From: Spirodela intermedia
Lineage: Eukaryota > Streptophyta > Magnoliopsida > Alismatales > Araceae
NCBI GenBank assembly: GCA_902729315.2
Contig: LR746272.1
Location: forward strand, 5,398,272 to 5,462,271
DNA: 64,000 nucleotides
Reading direction: 5' to 3'
Shown: positions 1-11,839 of the stretch, one piece after another
Position numbering within the stretch: position 1 is the stretch's first letter
How the letters are laid out: every line of letters starts with the position of its first letter
Position numbers and translations under genes: made by a program
The notes under the pieces: generated by a model
The model's database searches: none
What the model saw: only the letters and a program-made list of their open reading frames with translations
Told to the model about the DNA's origin: nothing

Positions 1-1339
1 CGAGCGGCTTGGACCAATAGGGGCTCGTGTGCGCCACTCCCCTTCCATGTCACTAGTAGCCAGCCGGCTATGGGGCAAGGAGTGGTCGTACACGTGAGAG
101 AAGGAACTTTGCTTAAAAATGTAACATTACTATATATTCGCCTGAAAAATCGGTGCACAACTGATGTGGGACTAAACCCGCGTCACAACTTCCTCAGAAG
201 GGGCGGACAACCGGCGCAGGTTCGAATCCTCCCAGAGTAAAAATTCATATATTTTTACCTGATTATCGCGACTTTCCTGCAGATCGCCGGTGAAGGATTA
301 TGCAACGAGAATCGTTGGATCATCGGCGAAAATCTCATCAACGCGATTTGCAGAGCATTGCTACTAAAATTGCTAAACGATTCGCGATAAAAGGATCGCG
401 AATCCATCGAGTAAATCATCTCCAATTGATCGACGAACAAGCCGTCATCGGGAAGAGGACGATCTGCCGGGAGACGAGTCGCCACCTCCTGAGAGCGTAC
501 CAGATGCGATGAAGAGCCTCCTCTTGCTGCGCGGACCTGAGGATGAAGCTCCCTAACATGCGCCCCACCTCCATCCAGCTCCTCTCCGTCGGGTGACAGC
601 CGCTAGAGAGCCGCAAAGTCGCCATTTTTCCGCTCCACCGGGTGACAGCCGCCGGAGACAACTTGACGACCCATTTCATTAGTCTCTAGACTTCACGAGA
701 AGATCTAGAGATTGCCCACGTCGTCCTTTTCCATGGAGAGCCTTCGAGGCCGTGGACACTATACGACGATCCTCCCGAACACTCAGAATTCCAGTGCATC
801 ACCGACGCATCACCGTCGCGACGTCGGAACTCTGTTTTCCTACTTTTAACTTACTTTACGCTTCATTTATTGATACTTTTTGTGATTTTAATTTACCAAA
901 ATATACTTGTTCTATTACGATTCTTCTGGCCTTTACAGATCTTAATTTGATTAATTAAATCGTCTGTAATCGCTTACGTAAGAATCACCGGGCAGAACTC
1001 TATTTCCTCTTGATTCGCGTTCGTCGGGCGCTGACGTCATCCTGACATCCGCACCCTTATTTCCTCTCTTTTTTTCGTGAATTTAAAATATATTTCCTTT
1101 TCATTTCTTAGTATAAAATTCATAGAAAATAGTATTCTTTGAGGAAAATTCTGAATAATTATCAGATATTATATTACATCCATGTGATCGACCTGGAAAA
1201 TTACTGCTATTTTTGGAAGTTTTATGGAATTATAATTCATATATTTATTCAGAAATACTTCTAAATATCTGAAAATTCATATTTTCTAGTTTTATAAATT
1301 TTATATTTGTGTGATTTAATATACGACTAAGTCACGTCA
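1..1339 (+). repeat. 5' LTR, 5'-truncated by the window edge
   Basis: This stretch aligns with 5940-7279 and ends in GTCACGTCA, the same end as the 3' LTR. About 300 bases of the LTR start are missing to the left. A TATA-like run lies near 130-138, a GATGTGGGAC motif at 163-172 and a perfect tRNA-type B-box (GGTTCGAATCC) at 219-229. The short open frames inside it look like chance frames. Confidence 0.9.
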
Positions 1340-1344
1340 AATTT

Positions 1345-1362
1345 TGGCGCCGTTACCGGGGA
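1345..1362 (+). other. Primer-binding site, tRNA-Asp type
   Basis: Five bases after the LTR end comes TGGCGCCGTTACCGGGGA. It matches the 3' end of plant tRNA-Asp except for one apparent mismatch (A for G in the middle). This primer choice is usual in Athila and Tat elements. It marks the start of minus-strand DNA synthesis. Confidence 0.8.
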
Positions 1363-1551
1363 TGTATTACATAATATTTAGTATTTTTCTGTTTTTCTCT
1401 TAGAGTACACAAAAAAAAATTAACTCTTATTTTATTCTTGCCGAATTTTTTTTTAGAAAAAGGGAATGAAAAGAAACAAGGCAAGGACTGGAGCATACTG
1501 AAGGAGGGTAACAATTACTAAACTTTTCCCTCGAATTTATTGATTTTTTTT

Positions 1552-3876
1552 ATGCATGGTAGAAGATCCTTGCATCCAAGGCTAGAAAATCCTTTCATTA
1601 TTTCATTCAAAACTAAAAATCCGAAAGAAAAAAAATTAATTTTGATAGATCCTGAAGGAAGTATAGGTCAAATTGAGAATAATCCTATGGCCATGAAAAA
1701 TTATTATATCCCTGATTCATTTCAAAGAGCATCCAATATTAGAGTCCCATTAGCACCCGATGTTAAATTCGAAATAAATCTAGGAATTTTTCAAATGCTC
1801 CCTAATTTTCATGGATTGCCTTTAGAGGAACCTCATCATCACTTAGAAAAATTTCATATGGTCTGTTATTTAGTTAATCTCCCTCAAGTTACACCGGAAA
1901 TTATTAAGATGAAATTATTCCCTCATACACTTAGGGACAAAGCTAGCCATTGGCTATCCACATTAGGTAGAGAATTAACTAGCTGGAAAGACATAGAACA
2001 TGCCTTTCTTCGAAAAATTTATCCCTTAAGAAAAACTCAAAATATGAGAAAACATATATGGAGTTTTTCTCAAAGACCAGGAGAAACTTTGCATGAGATA
2101 TAGGAAAAATTCAAAGATTTACTTAAGAAGTGTCCTCATCATGCTATACCCAAGTGGCAACTCAAGAGAATTTTTTATGATGGATTATTAGAATAACATA
2201 GAAATATGGTTGATTCTATATGTGGAGGAGCTTTTATGGAGAAAACCTCTGATGAGATTTACAGTCTTTATGAGAATTTAAGTGAAAATTGTAGAGATCA
2301 AGCCACTTTTGAATTATATGATAGGGATAAGAAGAAAGGAATTTATGAATTGCATCATGATGATGAATTTAGATTTAGAAATGAGGTTAATCAAATTAAT
2401 CAAATATTAGAAAAACTTGATTTACTTATTGACAATATTAGAAAGCCTCTTAACCCTCAATTTAATTCAAATAGTACATGTCTTATGTATGGTGAAAATG
2501 ATCATTTCGAATTTCAAAATCATCATAGGCAAGAACAAGTGCAGGTACCCCACGATTTTAGTAAAAATAGGGAATATTTTTCTAACTCTTATAATTCTAA
2601 TTGGGGGAATAATTTTTCGTGGAGACACCCAAATAATATTCAAAATTCAGAAGCACTTAGATCCAATTCAAACTCTGAATTTTGTCCAAAATAAGAAAAT
2701 AGATTTCAGAAAAATCAGCCCTCTCAAACCCAACCTGATACTATAGAAATGATGTAGCAAATGAGTCAAATGATGCAACAAACTATGAGCCAAATGATGC
2801 AATAAACTATGAATCAAATGATGCTGCACCAGAAACAAATTATAGAGGCTCTTGGGAATAAGAGAGAAGAGGGACAGCTACCTAGTCAGCCCATAGAAAA
2901 TTTAGGAAACTATCCAACAGTAAGATTTCAGTAAAGAGAGTCTAGCTGGATAAATTTAGAAAAAAACCCACGAAATGAAAATGTTAGGTCAGTGAATACA
3001 TTGAGTGAGAATATTTTACCTGATCCTTATTTCCAATTATTAGAAGAAATTGATGAGCCATTAGAAGTAAATGAGAATATTAAGGCTGAAAATATAGTAG
3101 CAGAAAATTTGAATAAAATCATTTATTGCTCACAATTGATGAATGAATATAGTGAGGATGATGAGGAGAAAGAGCCCTTAGATGAAGAAACAGTAATTGA
3201 TCATGGAAAAATCATCCAAATTTTAGTAGAAGGGAGTAAGGACACAAATGAAGAAAAACATATTTCAGGTGAGGAAAAATCAGTTGATTTGGGAGATGTA
3301 GGAGACGAAATTAATAAATCTAATCATAATTTTCCAGCCATGGATGTTGATAATGATGTATATCATATACCAAAATTAAAAGATAGCTCTTGGGAAGATG
3401 AAGAATTTGATGAGTTGAGAAACGAAAAACTAGAAAAAGAGTTGATTCAACTAATGGGGAGAAACGAAAATAATGGATATGAATATAGAGATAATTTTCG
3501 AGGAGAAAATTTGAATTTTACTGAATTCATTAGATCTGAGGTTAAAGAAGACAATCCTTCCATCCTTCAAAACCCACAGCCCATTAGAATTATTTCTAAG
3601 CTTGAAATATTTCACTCTTCACAAATTGAACAAATATGTATGGAAGATAAAATAGAGTAGGGGAAGATTATGCAGATAAAAGAAGACATTAAGAAATGGA
3701 TGAATGGAAGAATTAGAGATATCAATTTAGATGAAAAAAAATTAGATTGGGTAAAAGCTAATTTGAAAATTATATGGCCTGATCACATTTTATGGTCTAT
3801 TAATAGAAAGTATTTATTAATGAATGAGAACCTTACAAAACAAGATAGAAATAAGGAAAGATTCTTTTCAAAATAG
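1552..3876 (+). pseudogene. Retrotransposon gag, interrupted by seven nonsense codons
   Basis: One reading frame stays homologous-looking from the ATG at 1552 to the stop at 3874-3876 but contains in-frame stops at 2101, 2194, 2692, 2755, 2803, 2932 and 3658. The first part carries a retrotransposon-gag capsid signature: a leucine-rich start, a DKASHWL segment, then W-x-D near an AFLRKIYP segment and a CPHH-x-IPKW segment. A Met/Gln-rich imperfect repeat lies near 2745-2830, and an acidic, lysine-rich region follows (2992-3660). No zinc knuckle and no pol domain is visible. No frameshift was needed to follow the frame. The protein cannot be made as one piece from this copy. The identity as gag is firm; the Athila assignment is likely. 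Confidence 0.82.
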
Positions 3877-5625
3877 AAATATTATTTTTGGGAAATTTTT
3901 GTTAATTTCCATTTTGTTTTGGCTGAAAGTATGTCAAGGTATATATATGAAGTATACAAATTTATGCTAAATCTGAAAAAGAATATCATGAAACTTACCT
4001 TGGGATACAAATATATTTTGATGGCCATAGATCATCTTATATGATCTAAGAGCTGTCCAGTTGGAGACATTAAATTCAGCGCTGTATGGGAGGCAACCCA
4101 TGGTTTTTATTTCATTCTATTTGATTTTATTTTTTTTAAAGCTCTATTTTTCTTAGAATTTCGCAGTACTTTTTTTTGTATTTGTTTTTTCGAAAAAGTG
4201 CAAGAGGAGTGTAAGACGAAGTGGAAAATTAAAAACGAGGTTGAGGTGATGTCTTTCGGAGCTTTATCATTTATGACAACATTTTTAATGCTTAAGTTTG
4301 CATATATGCATGCTTCACGTGAAAATTATATTTTCTGTATATTCTATTTCGATTTTTCTGTGTCATTGAGGACAATGTCATTTTTAAGTTGGGGGGTGAA
4401 GTATTCATTATTAATTTATGCTGTAAGATGATTAAGAACATGTGTTTGCATTTTATTCAACTTAGAACAGTAACTAAAAAAATAAAAATAAAATAAAATT
4501 CAGAAAAACTGCAACATCTATTTTCTGGTTTTCTGTTAGGAACAATAGACTATCAAAAATAGCAGACGAAAAAACAACCTGAAATTTGAAATTATAGAGA
4601 CCCTTTTCTCACATTTCAATCCCCTAGGCATATATTACTGAAATTAGAAATTACAGCTATAAAGAAGATAGTTTTGATTTATTTTTGACAAATTTATTGC
4701 TGCTAAAAATAGAACTGAAAATAGAAAACAGAACTGTCAGAACTATCTAATTTACAAATTTCTTACATCATATTGCATGTATGAAAAATTAAATCAATTA
4801 GATTGATTGATACCAAAAGATACTAGGAAGATTATTATTGAGTCAAAAGAATGATCTAGTAGCATGAAATGTTGGAATACTCCTTGGATACATGATAGAT
4901 AACATGGATTTGATTTTACAGATTTTCACTTCATGATCTTGATGGATAATATTTACTTGATGTGAAAATTTGATTGATCATTTGAGTTTAATGGAGATTT
5001 TTGTACCCTGATTTATAGGACTTGTGAGGAGAAATCACTTATTTCGAAAAAAAAAGAGAGAGAGCAATGTAAAAAATCTAGAAACGAAGAGTACACATGG
5101 AGGGTGTGAGACATCATTCTCATTGTCGAAAATCGTGTATAGAAAAACGCTTGCTGCAAAATAAGTGGATAAAGTGAAAGCCCTGAAAATTAAGAGTACA
5201 CATGGAGGGTGTGAGACATCATTCTCATTGTCGAAATTTGTCTACAGGAAAAGCTACTTATCCACTATAAAAGAAGGAAGAAATATAGTGCAAACTTCAA
5301 AAATCAAGCCATGGAAAAAAGGAAATGTAGGATCAATATTATTCTTGGATGATTATTGATAATTGGAACATCTTGTAAATAAATCTATGAGTGAAGAAGT
5401 GATAAAGATGTGAATAGAAGAAGTGAAGTCTAGATTGTTATTCTAAGGAGTGCTTAAACATTTAACTGCTTGACATCATTCTTAAAGACTTGATATAAGA
5501 GTCCAAAGTGTCTAAAGGTGTATCATTTCTAATTGTATTTTTATTTTTTTGTATTGAAATATGATGTTTGAGATTTGTAAATTTTTCTTATCATAATTCC
5601 ATTGCTAAGGGACTAGCAATGATTT
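3877..5625 (+). other. Non-coding internal region of the retrotransposon
   Basis: AT-rich DNA between the gag frame and the polypurine tract, without a convincing coding frame. A phrase GGGAGGCAACCCATG near 4090 recurs, from memory, in Athila-type internal regions. The pol region that an autonomous element would carry is absent here. Confidence 0.6.
5087..5241 (+). repeat. Direct repeat inside the retrotransposon
   Basis: AAGAGTACACATGGAGGGTG and about 30 following bases occur at 5087 and again at 5192, a spacing of 105 bases. The two copies are nearly identical for about 45 bases and then drift. It is a local tandem duplication in the 3' internal region. Confidence 0.85.
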
Positions 5626-5637
5626 AAGTGGGGGGGG
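5626..5637 (+). other. Polypurine tract
   Basis: AAGTGGGGGGGG lies directly before the TG that opens the 3' LTR, the expected place for the plus-strand primer. The LTR could begin at 5638 or 5640, since TG occurs at both. Confidence 0.75.
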
Positions 5638-5639
5638 TG

Positions 5640-7279
5640 TGATAAGTCTTCATTATCATGAGTTAATAATTAGTAAATAATATAGTTTTAGCCTTAACTC
5701 ATGATAAATAGACTTATATTTGTGTTAAAGTGTGAAAAGTGGTTTTCAGTTGATTAATGTGATTTTTTAGGTAATTATGTGATTTTATACGAATTTATAT
5801 GATTTTTACAGTCTTACTTTTGAGATAAATGAAGAAAAAGAAATAAAACTAAAATATTGCAAAATAGGGGGACCCGCCGGCCAGCCAGGCCCGCAAGCAG
5901 GTCGGAAGCTCAGTCAGGGAGTAGCCGCGAGTAGGGGCTCGAGCGGCTTGGACCGATAGGGGCTCGTGTGCGCCACTCCCCTTCCATGTCACCAGTGGCC
6001 AGCCGGCTATGGGGCAAGGAGTGGTCGTACACGCGAGAGAAGGAACTTTGCTTAGAAATGTAACATTACTATATATTCGCCCGAAAAATCGGTGCACAAC
6101 CGATGTGGGACTAAACCCGCGTCACACCTTCCTCAGAAGGGGCGGACAACCGGCGCAGGTTCGAATCCTCCCAAAGTCAAAATTCATATATTTTTATCTG
6201 ATTATCGCGACTTTCCTGCAGATCGCCAGTGAAGGATTAAGCAACGAGAATCGCTGGATCATCGACGAAAATCTCGTCAACGCGATTCGCGAAGCATTGC
6301 TACTAAAATTGCTAAACGATTCGCGATAAAAGGATCGTGAATCCATCGAGTAAATCATCTCCGATTGATCGACGAACAAGCCGTCATCGGGAAGAGGACG
6401 ATCCACCGGGAGATGAGTCACCACATCCTAAGAGCGTACCAGATGCGATGAAGAGCCTCCTCTTGCTGTGCGGACCTGAGGATGAAGCTCCCTGACATGC
6501 GCCCCACCTCTATCCAGCTCCTCTCCATCGGGTGACAGCCGCCGGAGAGCCGCAAAGTCGCCGTTTTTCCACTCCGCCGGGTGACAGCCGCCGGAGACAA
6601 CTTAACGACCCATTTCATTAATCTCTAGACTTTGCGAGAAGATCTAGAGATTGCCCACGTCGTCCTTGTCCAAGGAGAGCCTTCGAGGCTGTGGACACTG
6701 CACAACAATCCTCCCGAACACTCAGAATTCCGGTGCATTGCCGACACATCGCCGTCGCAATGCCGGAACTCTGTTTTCCTGCTTTTAACTTACTTTACAC
6801 TTCATTTAATGATACTTTTTGTGATTTTAATTTACCAAAATATACTTTGTTCTATTACGATTCTTCTGGCCTTTACAGATCTTAATTTGATTAATTAAAT
6901 CGTTTGTAATCGCTTACGTAGGAATCACCGGGCAGAACTCTATTTCCTCTTGATTCGCGTTCGTCGGGCGCTGACGTCATCGTGACGTCCGCACCCTTAT
7001 TTCCTTTTTTTTCGTGAATTTAAAATATATTTCATTTTCATTTCTTAGTATAAAATTCATAGAAAATAGTATTCTTTGAGGAAAATTCTAAATAATTATC
7101 AGATATTATATTACATCCTTGTGATCGACTTAGAAAATTACTGCTATTTTTGAAAGTTTTATGGAATTATAATTGATATATTTATTCAGAAATACTTTTA
7201 AATATCCAAAAATTCGTATTTTCTAGTTTTATAAATTTTATATTTACGTGATTTAATATACAACGACTAAGTCACGTCA
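5640..7279 (+). repeat. 3' LTR, complete, about 1.64 kb
   Basis: It begins TGATAAGTC after the polypurine tract and ends GTCACGTCA, giving TG...CA ends. Its last 1340 bases match the 5' LTR, with a three-base difference near the end (7261 region). It contains a TATA-like run at 6069-6077, CGATGTGGGAC at 6101-6111 and the B-box GGTTCGAATCC at 6158-6168. Single transitions separate the two LTRs, so the insertion is not recent. Confidence 0.9.
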
Positions 7280-10200
7280 TCTACCATCCTAACACGACTT
7301 GAAGCCCTCATCTTATGGGACCAGCTGCATATTTCTAAATTTGACCATGAAGACAAGGTGCTTAGAAAAGGGAGGAATATTAATACAACCCCAATCATCA
7401 CCTAGTTTAGAAGGAATAGACAATTATGCCCATAAGGGCACACACTGTGGCATGTAAAAGAGTTATTAATAGGTCACACAATGTGATATTAGGGCTCAAC
7501 AAGGGGAGATAATTATCGGTGACACTGCCTCTTGAAATCTTTTGAGACAGCCTAAGGTTCTTCTAGGATTCCCTTGCTTATCTTTTTACCTTCCATCCTT
7601 TAGTTTCTTTTCATGCTTGGAGCCTCAAACATCTCTAGAGGCATGTCGTAATACTAGTGAGTTGTTGTAAATAGGCATCATAATCCAAAATTTCTATGGA
7701 TTTCGAGCCATGGGAAGGGATGCCCAAGGCTTGAGCAAGAAGATAGGTTGTCATTGTGACTATTTTCCTTAATGAAATATGAAAAAACTAGATTCAATGA
7801 AACTAAGATTATACAAAAAAATGCCTATTTGAAATGGGATATGTTTTGCAAGGAGTGGACACACATTCAAGTCAACTAGCTTCCGTGGACAATTCTAAAA
7901 GTTTTTTGACCAAATAATTCATAATTGATACCTATTTGGAAAGGACTTAGTAACAAAGGCATGCTCAAATTTTTGTTGTAGATAAGTTTTTAAAGAATAA
8001 ATGTAAATAGGTCTTCTTTAATTTGAAGATGGGTTTCACTACTATTCAATATATGACACTACTGAAAGGTTAAATCAATTGATGTCTTTGGGGAAATAGT
8101 GTCAATAATTTTAAATCTCAAAGTAACGTAACCATCAACTCTTTTTTGTCATAAATTTAAATATTTAATTATAGGAGTAGTTTTTTTATTTTATAAGATA
8201 TTTAAGGTAAGTTTACATAATTTCTATGGTCTCATCTTCTAGAATATATTGTGACAATAGTGATTTCAATATTTTGTTAACTGAAAAGTAGTGTTGAAGT
8301 AGGATAATCAAAAAATTTAAATTAGAGTATCATTGTCGTTTAAAATCTAGAAAGTTTTATTTATGATTGTGATGTCCCTAAAGTCGTTGGTAATTTAAGC
8401 ACTCAAACTTGATCTTTATAATTGAAAATCTAAATAACTCTCTTTAATTATAGAGATTTTAAGTTGATCCTCATAAAAATTAGAAAGTTGAAAGCATCAT
8501 TTTAATATAAAGTGTGAAAAAAAAAAGGAATCAAATAGCAGTTTTTTTTGTAAATTATGAATATCAAAGGTATCTAACTCTAAAAGTTAGTAAAACCTCA
8601 AAAAATATAGATGACTAACTCTAATTTAATATCCATAAAAACTATTTTATAATTCAATACGTCACTCTCTAAACAACAATATTACTAAAGGTCGAAAATC
8701 AGAAATCAAGAACATAAAAAAAGAGAAAATAGTTATTGTAAAATCTAGAAACCTAAACTAAACTTATTCTAAAATCATGAAAAAAAATATTAAACTAATT
8801 GTGGTATATTTTTCCAAAAAATATTAACCTAATTCCATGTGTCACTAGTAAAATCAAATTAGTTCCAAGGAAAGGTCAAAAATATAAAAAATATAGGAAA
8901 TAATTTTTGTAAAATCTAAAAACCTATTGTGAAAACTTTATAAAGTTACAAAAAAATTACAGAAGATAAGAAACTATGATATGTTCTCCCAAAAGATATT
9001 AACCTAAGTCCATGTGGCACTCATGAAATTATATTCGGTCTAAGGAAAGGTCAAACCAAGAAACCCATAAAATAATTTTCAGTGGTGTGCATGATGATTA
9101 TGTCGCCAAATTACCAAAATACAATATTTGGACAAGCAAAAATATTCATTGAATTAGGGCATTCAAAAAAATTCATAAACCTAAAAGAAACTACACAAGT
9201 TGAGATAGATCATCTTTTATTTGCCTTAGTATCACCATCAAAACATGAGAAGTTAAGGATAGAGAAGAACAATTCATTAAAAACTCATTAAAATGTCATC
9301 TATTAAATGATACTTGTCATCTACAAAATAATAATGAGTTTAAGTAGCTAAGAAATGAGAGAAAAAGGTAGAGAGATAATGCATGCAATCCTAAGGTCTC
9401 AATTGTCTGTCACCAAACTACCACCTCTTATCTGAGCCTAAAAAGCCCCTTTTCATTTGTCACCTCTAAGGTTTATATACCCAAGCCCTTTTAGGGCATT
9501 CTTTCTCCATCCTTTATGTGGCTTGATTAAGTCTAGTCTTTTGGGTGCTGTGTTTAATTTGTTTATGCTTCAATCTGTCCTTTCTCATATTTGGGGTCTT
9601 TGAGCTTTAACATTTCATGCTAATTTTTCTCACTTAGGTAAATCTATACAAATTAATCTCCTTAGAATAAAATTTCAAAATTTTAAACTTATGTTTCTAA
9701 TATACTGAGATACATCCTCAAGGTGATAAACATTAGAAAAATGTTAAAAAATATTAATAATTAAATCCATAAATATATGATGTAGGTATAGCTAAGTTTA
9801 GAGTCATTTATACATATCTTTTGACATTTGTTTTAATATGATAAGATATAGTAATTCATGTTTATTATGATTAATTAAGATAAAAATCAAAGAGATAATT
9901 AGTTAGTTCTTGGTGATAAATAAGTATTTATTAGATTGGATGAGGAAGATAATTTTTGAATTATCACTTTTCTTCTATGACAATGACAAGATTGAGTGAA
10001 TCATGATCAGCAAAAAGTGTGGAATGTGGTTAAAGCACCAGTTTTTATAGGCTTGGAGAGAAGTGACATTGAGATGCAATCTAAGAGACAATAGAGAAGC
10101 TGATAGATAAGTTTTAAAATCCAAGGGATGATTAAATTGATAAAACTAACACAACCTGATTTGGAATGTTGTGAGTCAACCCTCTTCAGCCCGTTGACTC

Positions 10201-11839
10201 ATTTGCCTAAATTCAATCTCAAAAAAGCACCACTTGAATGATTGTCATCATATACAATTCAATTTATGTTTATTTTTGGTTAATAATTCAGTCTAAAAAA
10301 TCTGAATTTATCATTAAAACTTCTAGCAATATTTAAAATAAAAATGATTCAGAAATCATTCTCTATTAATTGAAAAGTAGAATTGTATTTGGAATTCATA
10401 GATCCACTGATTTTCACCACCATTAATATATTAATAATTGATAATTTCCATTATTGATTTCTATTAATTGCATTTCCATTATTGATTTCTACAAGTTGAA
10501 TTTTCAGAATTCAAAATTCACTAACTTAATAATTTGAAATCAGCTATTCAAAAATTCAAATCATGTATATTGATTGTATCAAAGTGAAATTAAATTCATA
10601 ACATACAAATTTAGTAGTCTTTATTGTGACATATTTCACAAATCAATGAATGATGTCATTAAATAAATTTATTTTAGATTAAACCCAAACTACACAACTC
10701 ATTGGCTGCATATAATCATTTCAACTAAATTAAAAATCATAATGTACATATTAACTAATCTTTCAAGGATATTTAAGATGAACAATTAAGAAATGAATAT
10801 TGATTGACTGCAAAGAATTATTGAAACTAAATTCATAAATTGAATACCCATTATTGAAAATGTTTTATAACTCAACTTTTGTATCAATAGTTATCAATTG
10901 TATATATGGTCATCTCTACTACATTATAACTCAAAATCTATACCTTAGCAGCACTACACCTCAAAATTAAATATTTTTTCTACTAGAGACTTTGTCAATA
11001 TTTCAACAATCAGATCCATTGAATTGATAAAATATAGTTATATATCATTTTTATTAGCATGATCCTGAGTGAAAGTATCACTTCACCTCTACATGCTTTG
11101 TTCCATAATAAAGGATCACTTCCCCCAGATACTACGGTCGTTAGTGTTTTACATAAGTCCTCGACAAAATTGGAGGGTTGACGACCGCAGAGACTTCCGG
11201 TAAACTTTCCGGTCTCCAGCCCATGCCTCCGAGCCGAGGGCTCCCGCCCCACCCCTCCCCCCCAAAGGCGGCGGACCATCTGATGGGGCGAAGAGAAGGT
11301 AGAAATAGAGTTTGGGCTGGACTTTCTTCAGGAGAAGGAGAGAGAGAGAATCGGAGGAGAGGGGCAGGCTGCCGGCCAACTGGGTTGGTGGTGATTCTTC
11401 ACGCATCTTTCTATATGCTGTCTATCAAAAGGTCCTCTGCTTTTTCCCCTTCTGCGTAGTACCCAGTCTGCGGCGACTTCTCCGGTGAACTGGTCTTTTA
11501 GGGTCGACTTCGGCCGCCTGCAGGTATTCCTCATGTTGTTGCCCTCTTGTTCCTGCTCCTGAATCGTTCATCCAATGCGATGGGTCCCTCCTCCCCCCCC
11601 TCCCGCCTCCTTGGTTTTCTTGTTCCTCATCATCTTCCCGGATGATTCCTTGATGGTAAGGAGGACTGGAGTTGTGGGTCTCTTTGTGGAGAGGATCTCC
11701 AGACGTCTGTGGTTCACCGTCTTCTTTCCTCCCTTCCCCCCGTCATAATGTGAGCAATCTTCGAGTTTTTCTCAATCCTAGCTTTATTCGATTGCAGGTC
11801 ACCGCATCTGAATACGTGATAAACAGTTTCTGAGGGGTA
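7280..11839. other. AT-rich intergenic DNA, no gene seen
   Basis: About 4.5 kb of AT-rich sequence without a coding frame I can support. It contains a degenerate tandem repeat (8687-9090). From about 11,150 the base composition turns GC-rich with short CT/GA runs; this part is the likely promoter and 5' leader of the phosphofructokinase gene that starts at 11,840. Confidence 0.6.
8687..9090. repeat. Degenerate tandem repeat, unit about 175-185 bp
   Basis: AAAGGTC begins related stretches at 8687, 8871 and 9046. Shared phrases within units include TTGTAAAATCTA, AAAACCTA, ATATTAACCTAA and CCATGTG-x-CACT. The third unit is partial. The unit size is satellite-like but only about two and a third copies are present. 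Confidence 0.65.

Larger units (their letters stand above)
1..7279 (+). mobile_element. Athila-like gag-only LTR retrotransposon (5' end outside window)
   Basis: Two direct long terminal repeats flank about 4.3 kb of internal DNA. Bases 1-1339 match 5940-7279 almost base for base; in the first 60 aligned bases I count three differences, all transitions. A primer-binding site follows the left LTR and a polypurine tract precedes the right LTR. The internal part has one gag-like frame and no recognisable protease, reverse transcriptase, RNase H or integrase. The gag style, the tRNA-Asp-like primer site and the phrase GGGAGGCAACCCATG near 4090 resemble the Athila branch of Ty3/gypsy. The element is therefore probably non-autonomous and mobilised in trans. 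Its left target-site duplication lies outside the window. Confidence 0.88.

Noticed and set aside
416-679. Short frames within the LTRs, repeated at 6194-6618
   Set aside because: They lie in non-coding LTR, differ between copies and have no known domain.
4198-4431. 77-codon frame with a hydrophobic stretch inside the retrotransposon, considered as an envelope remnant
   Set aside because: It opens without an ATG, is too short, and shows no signature that would support an envelope-like protein.
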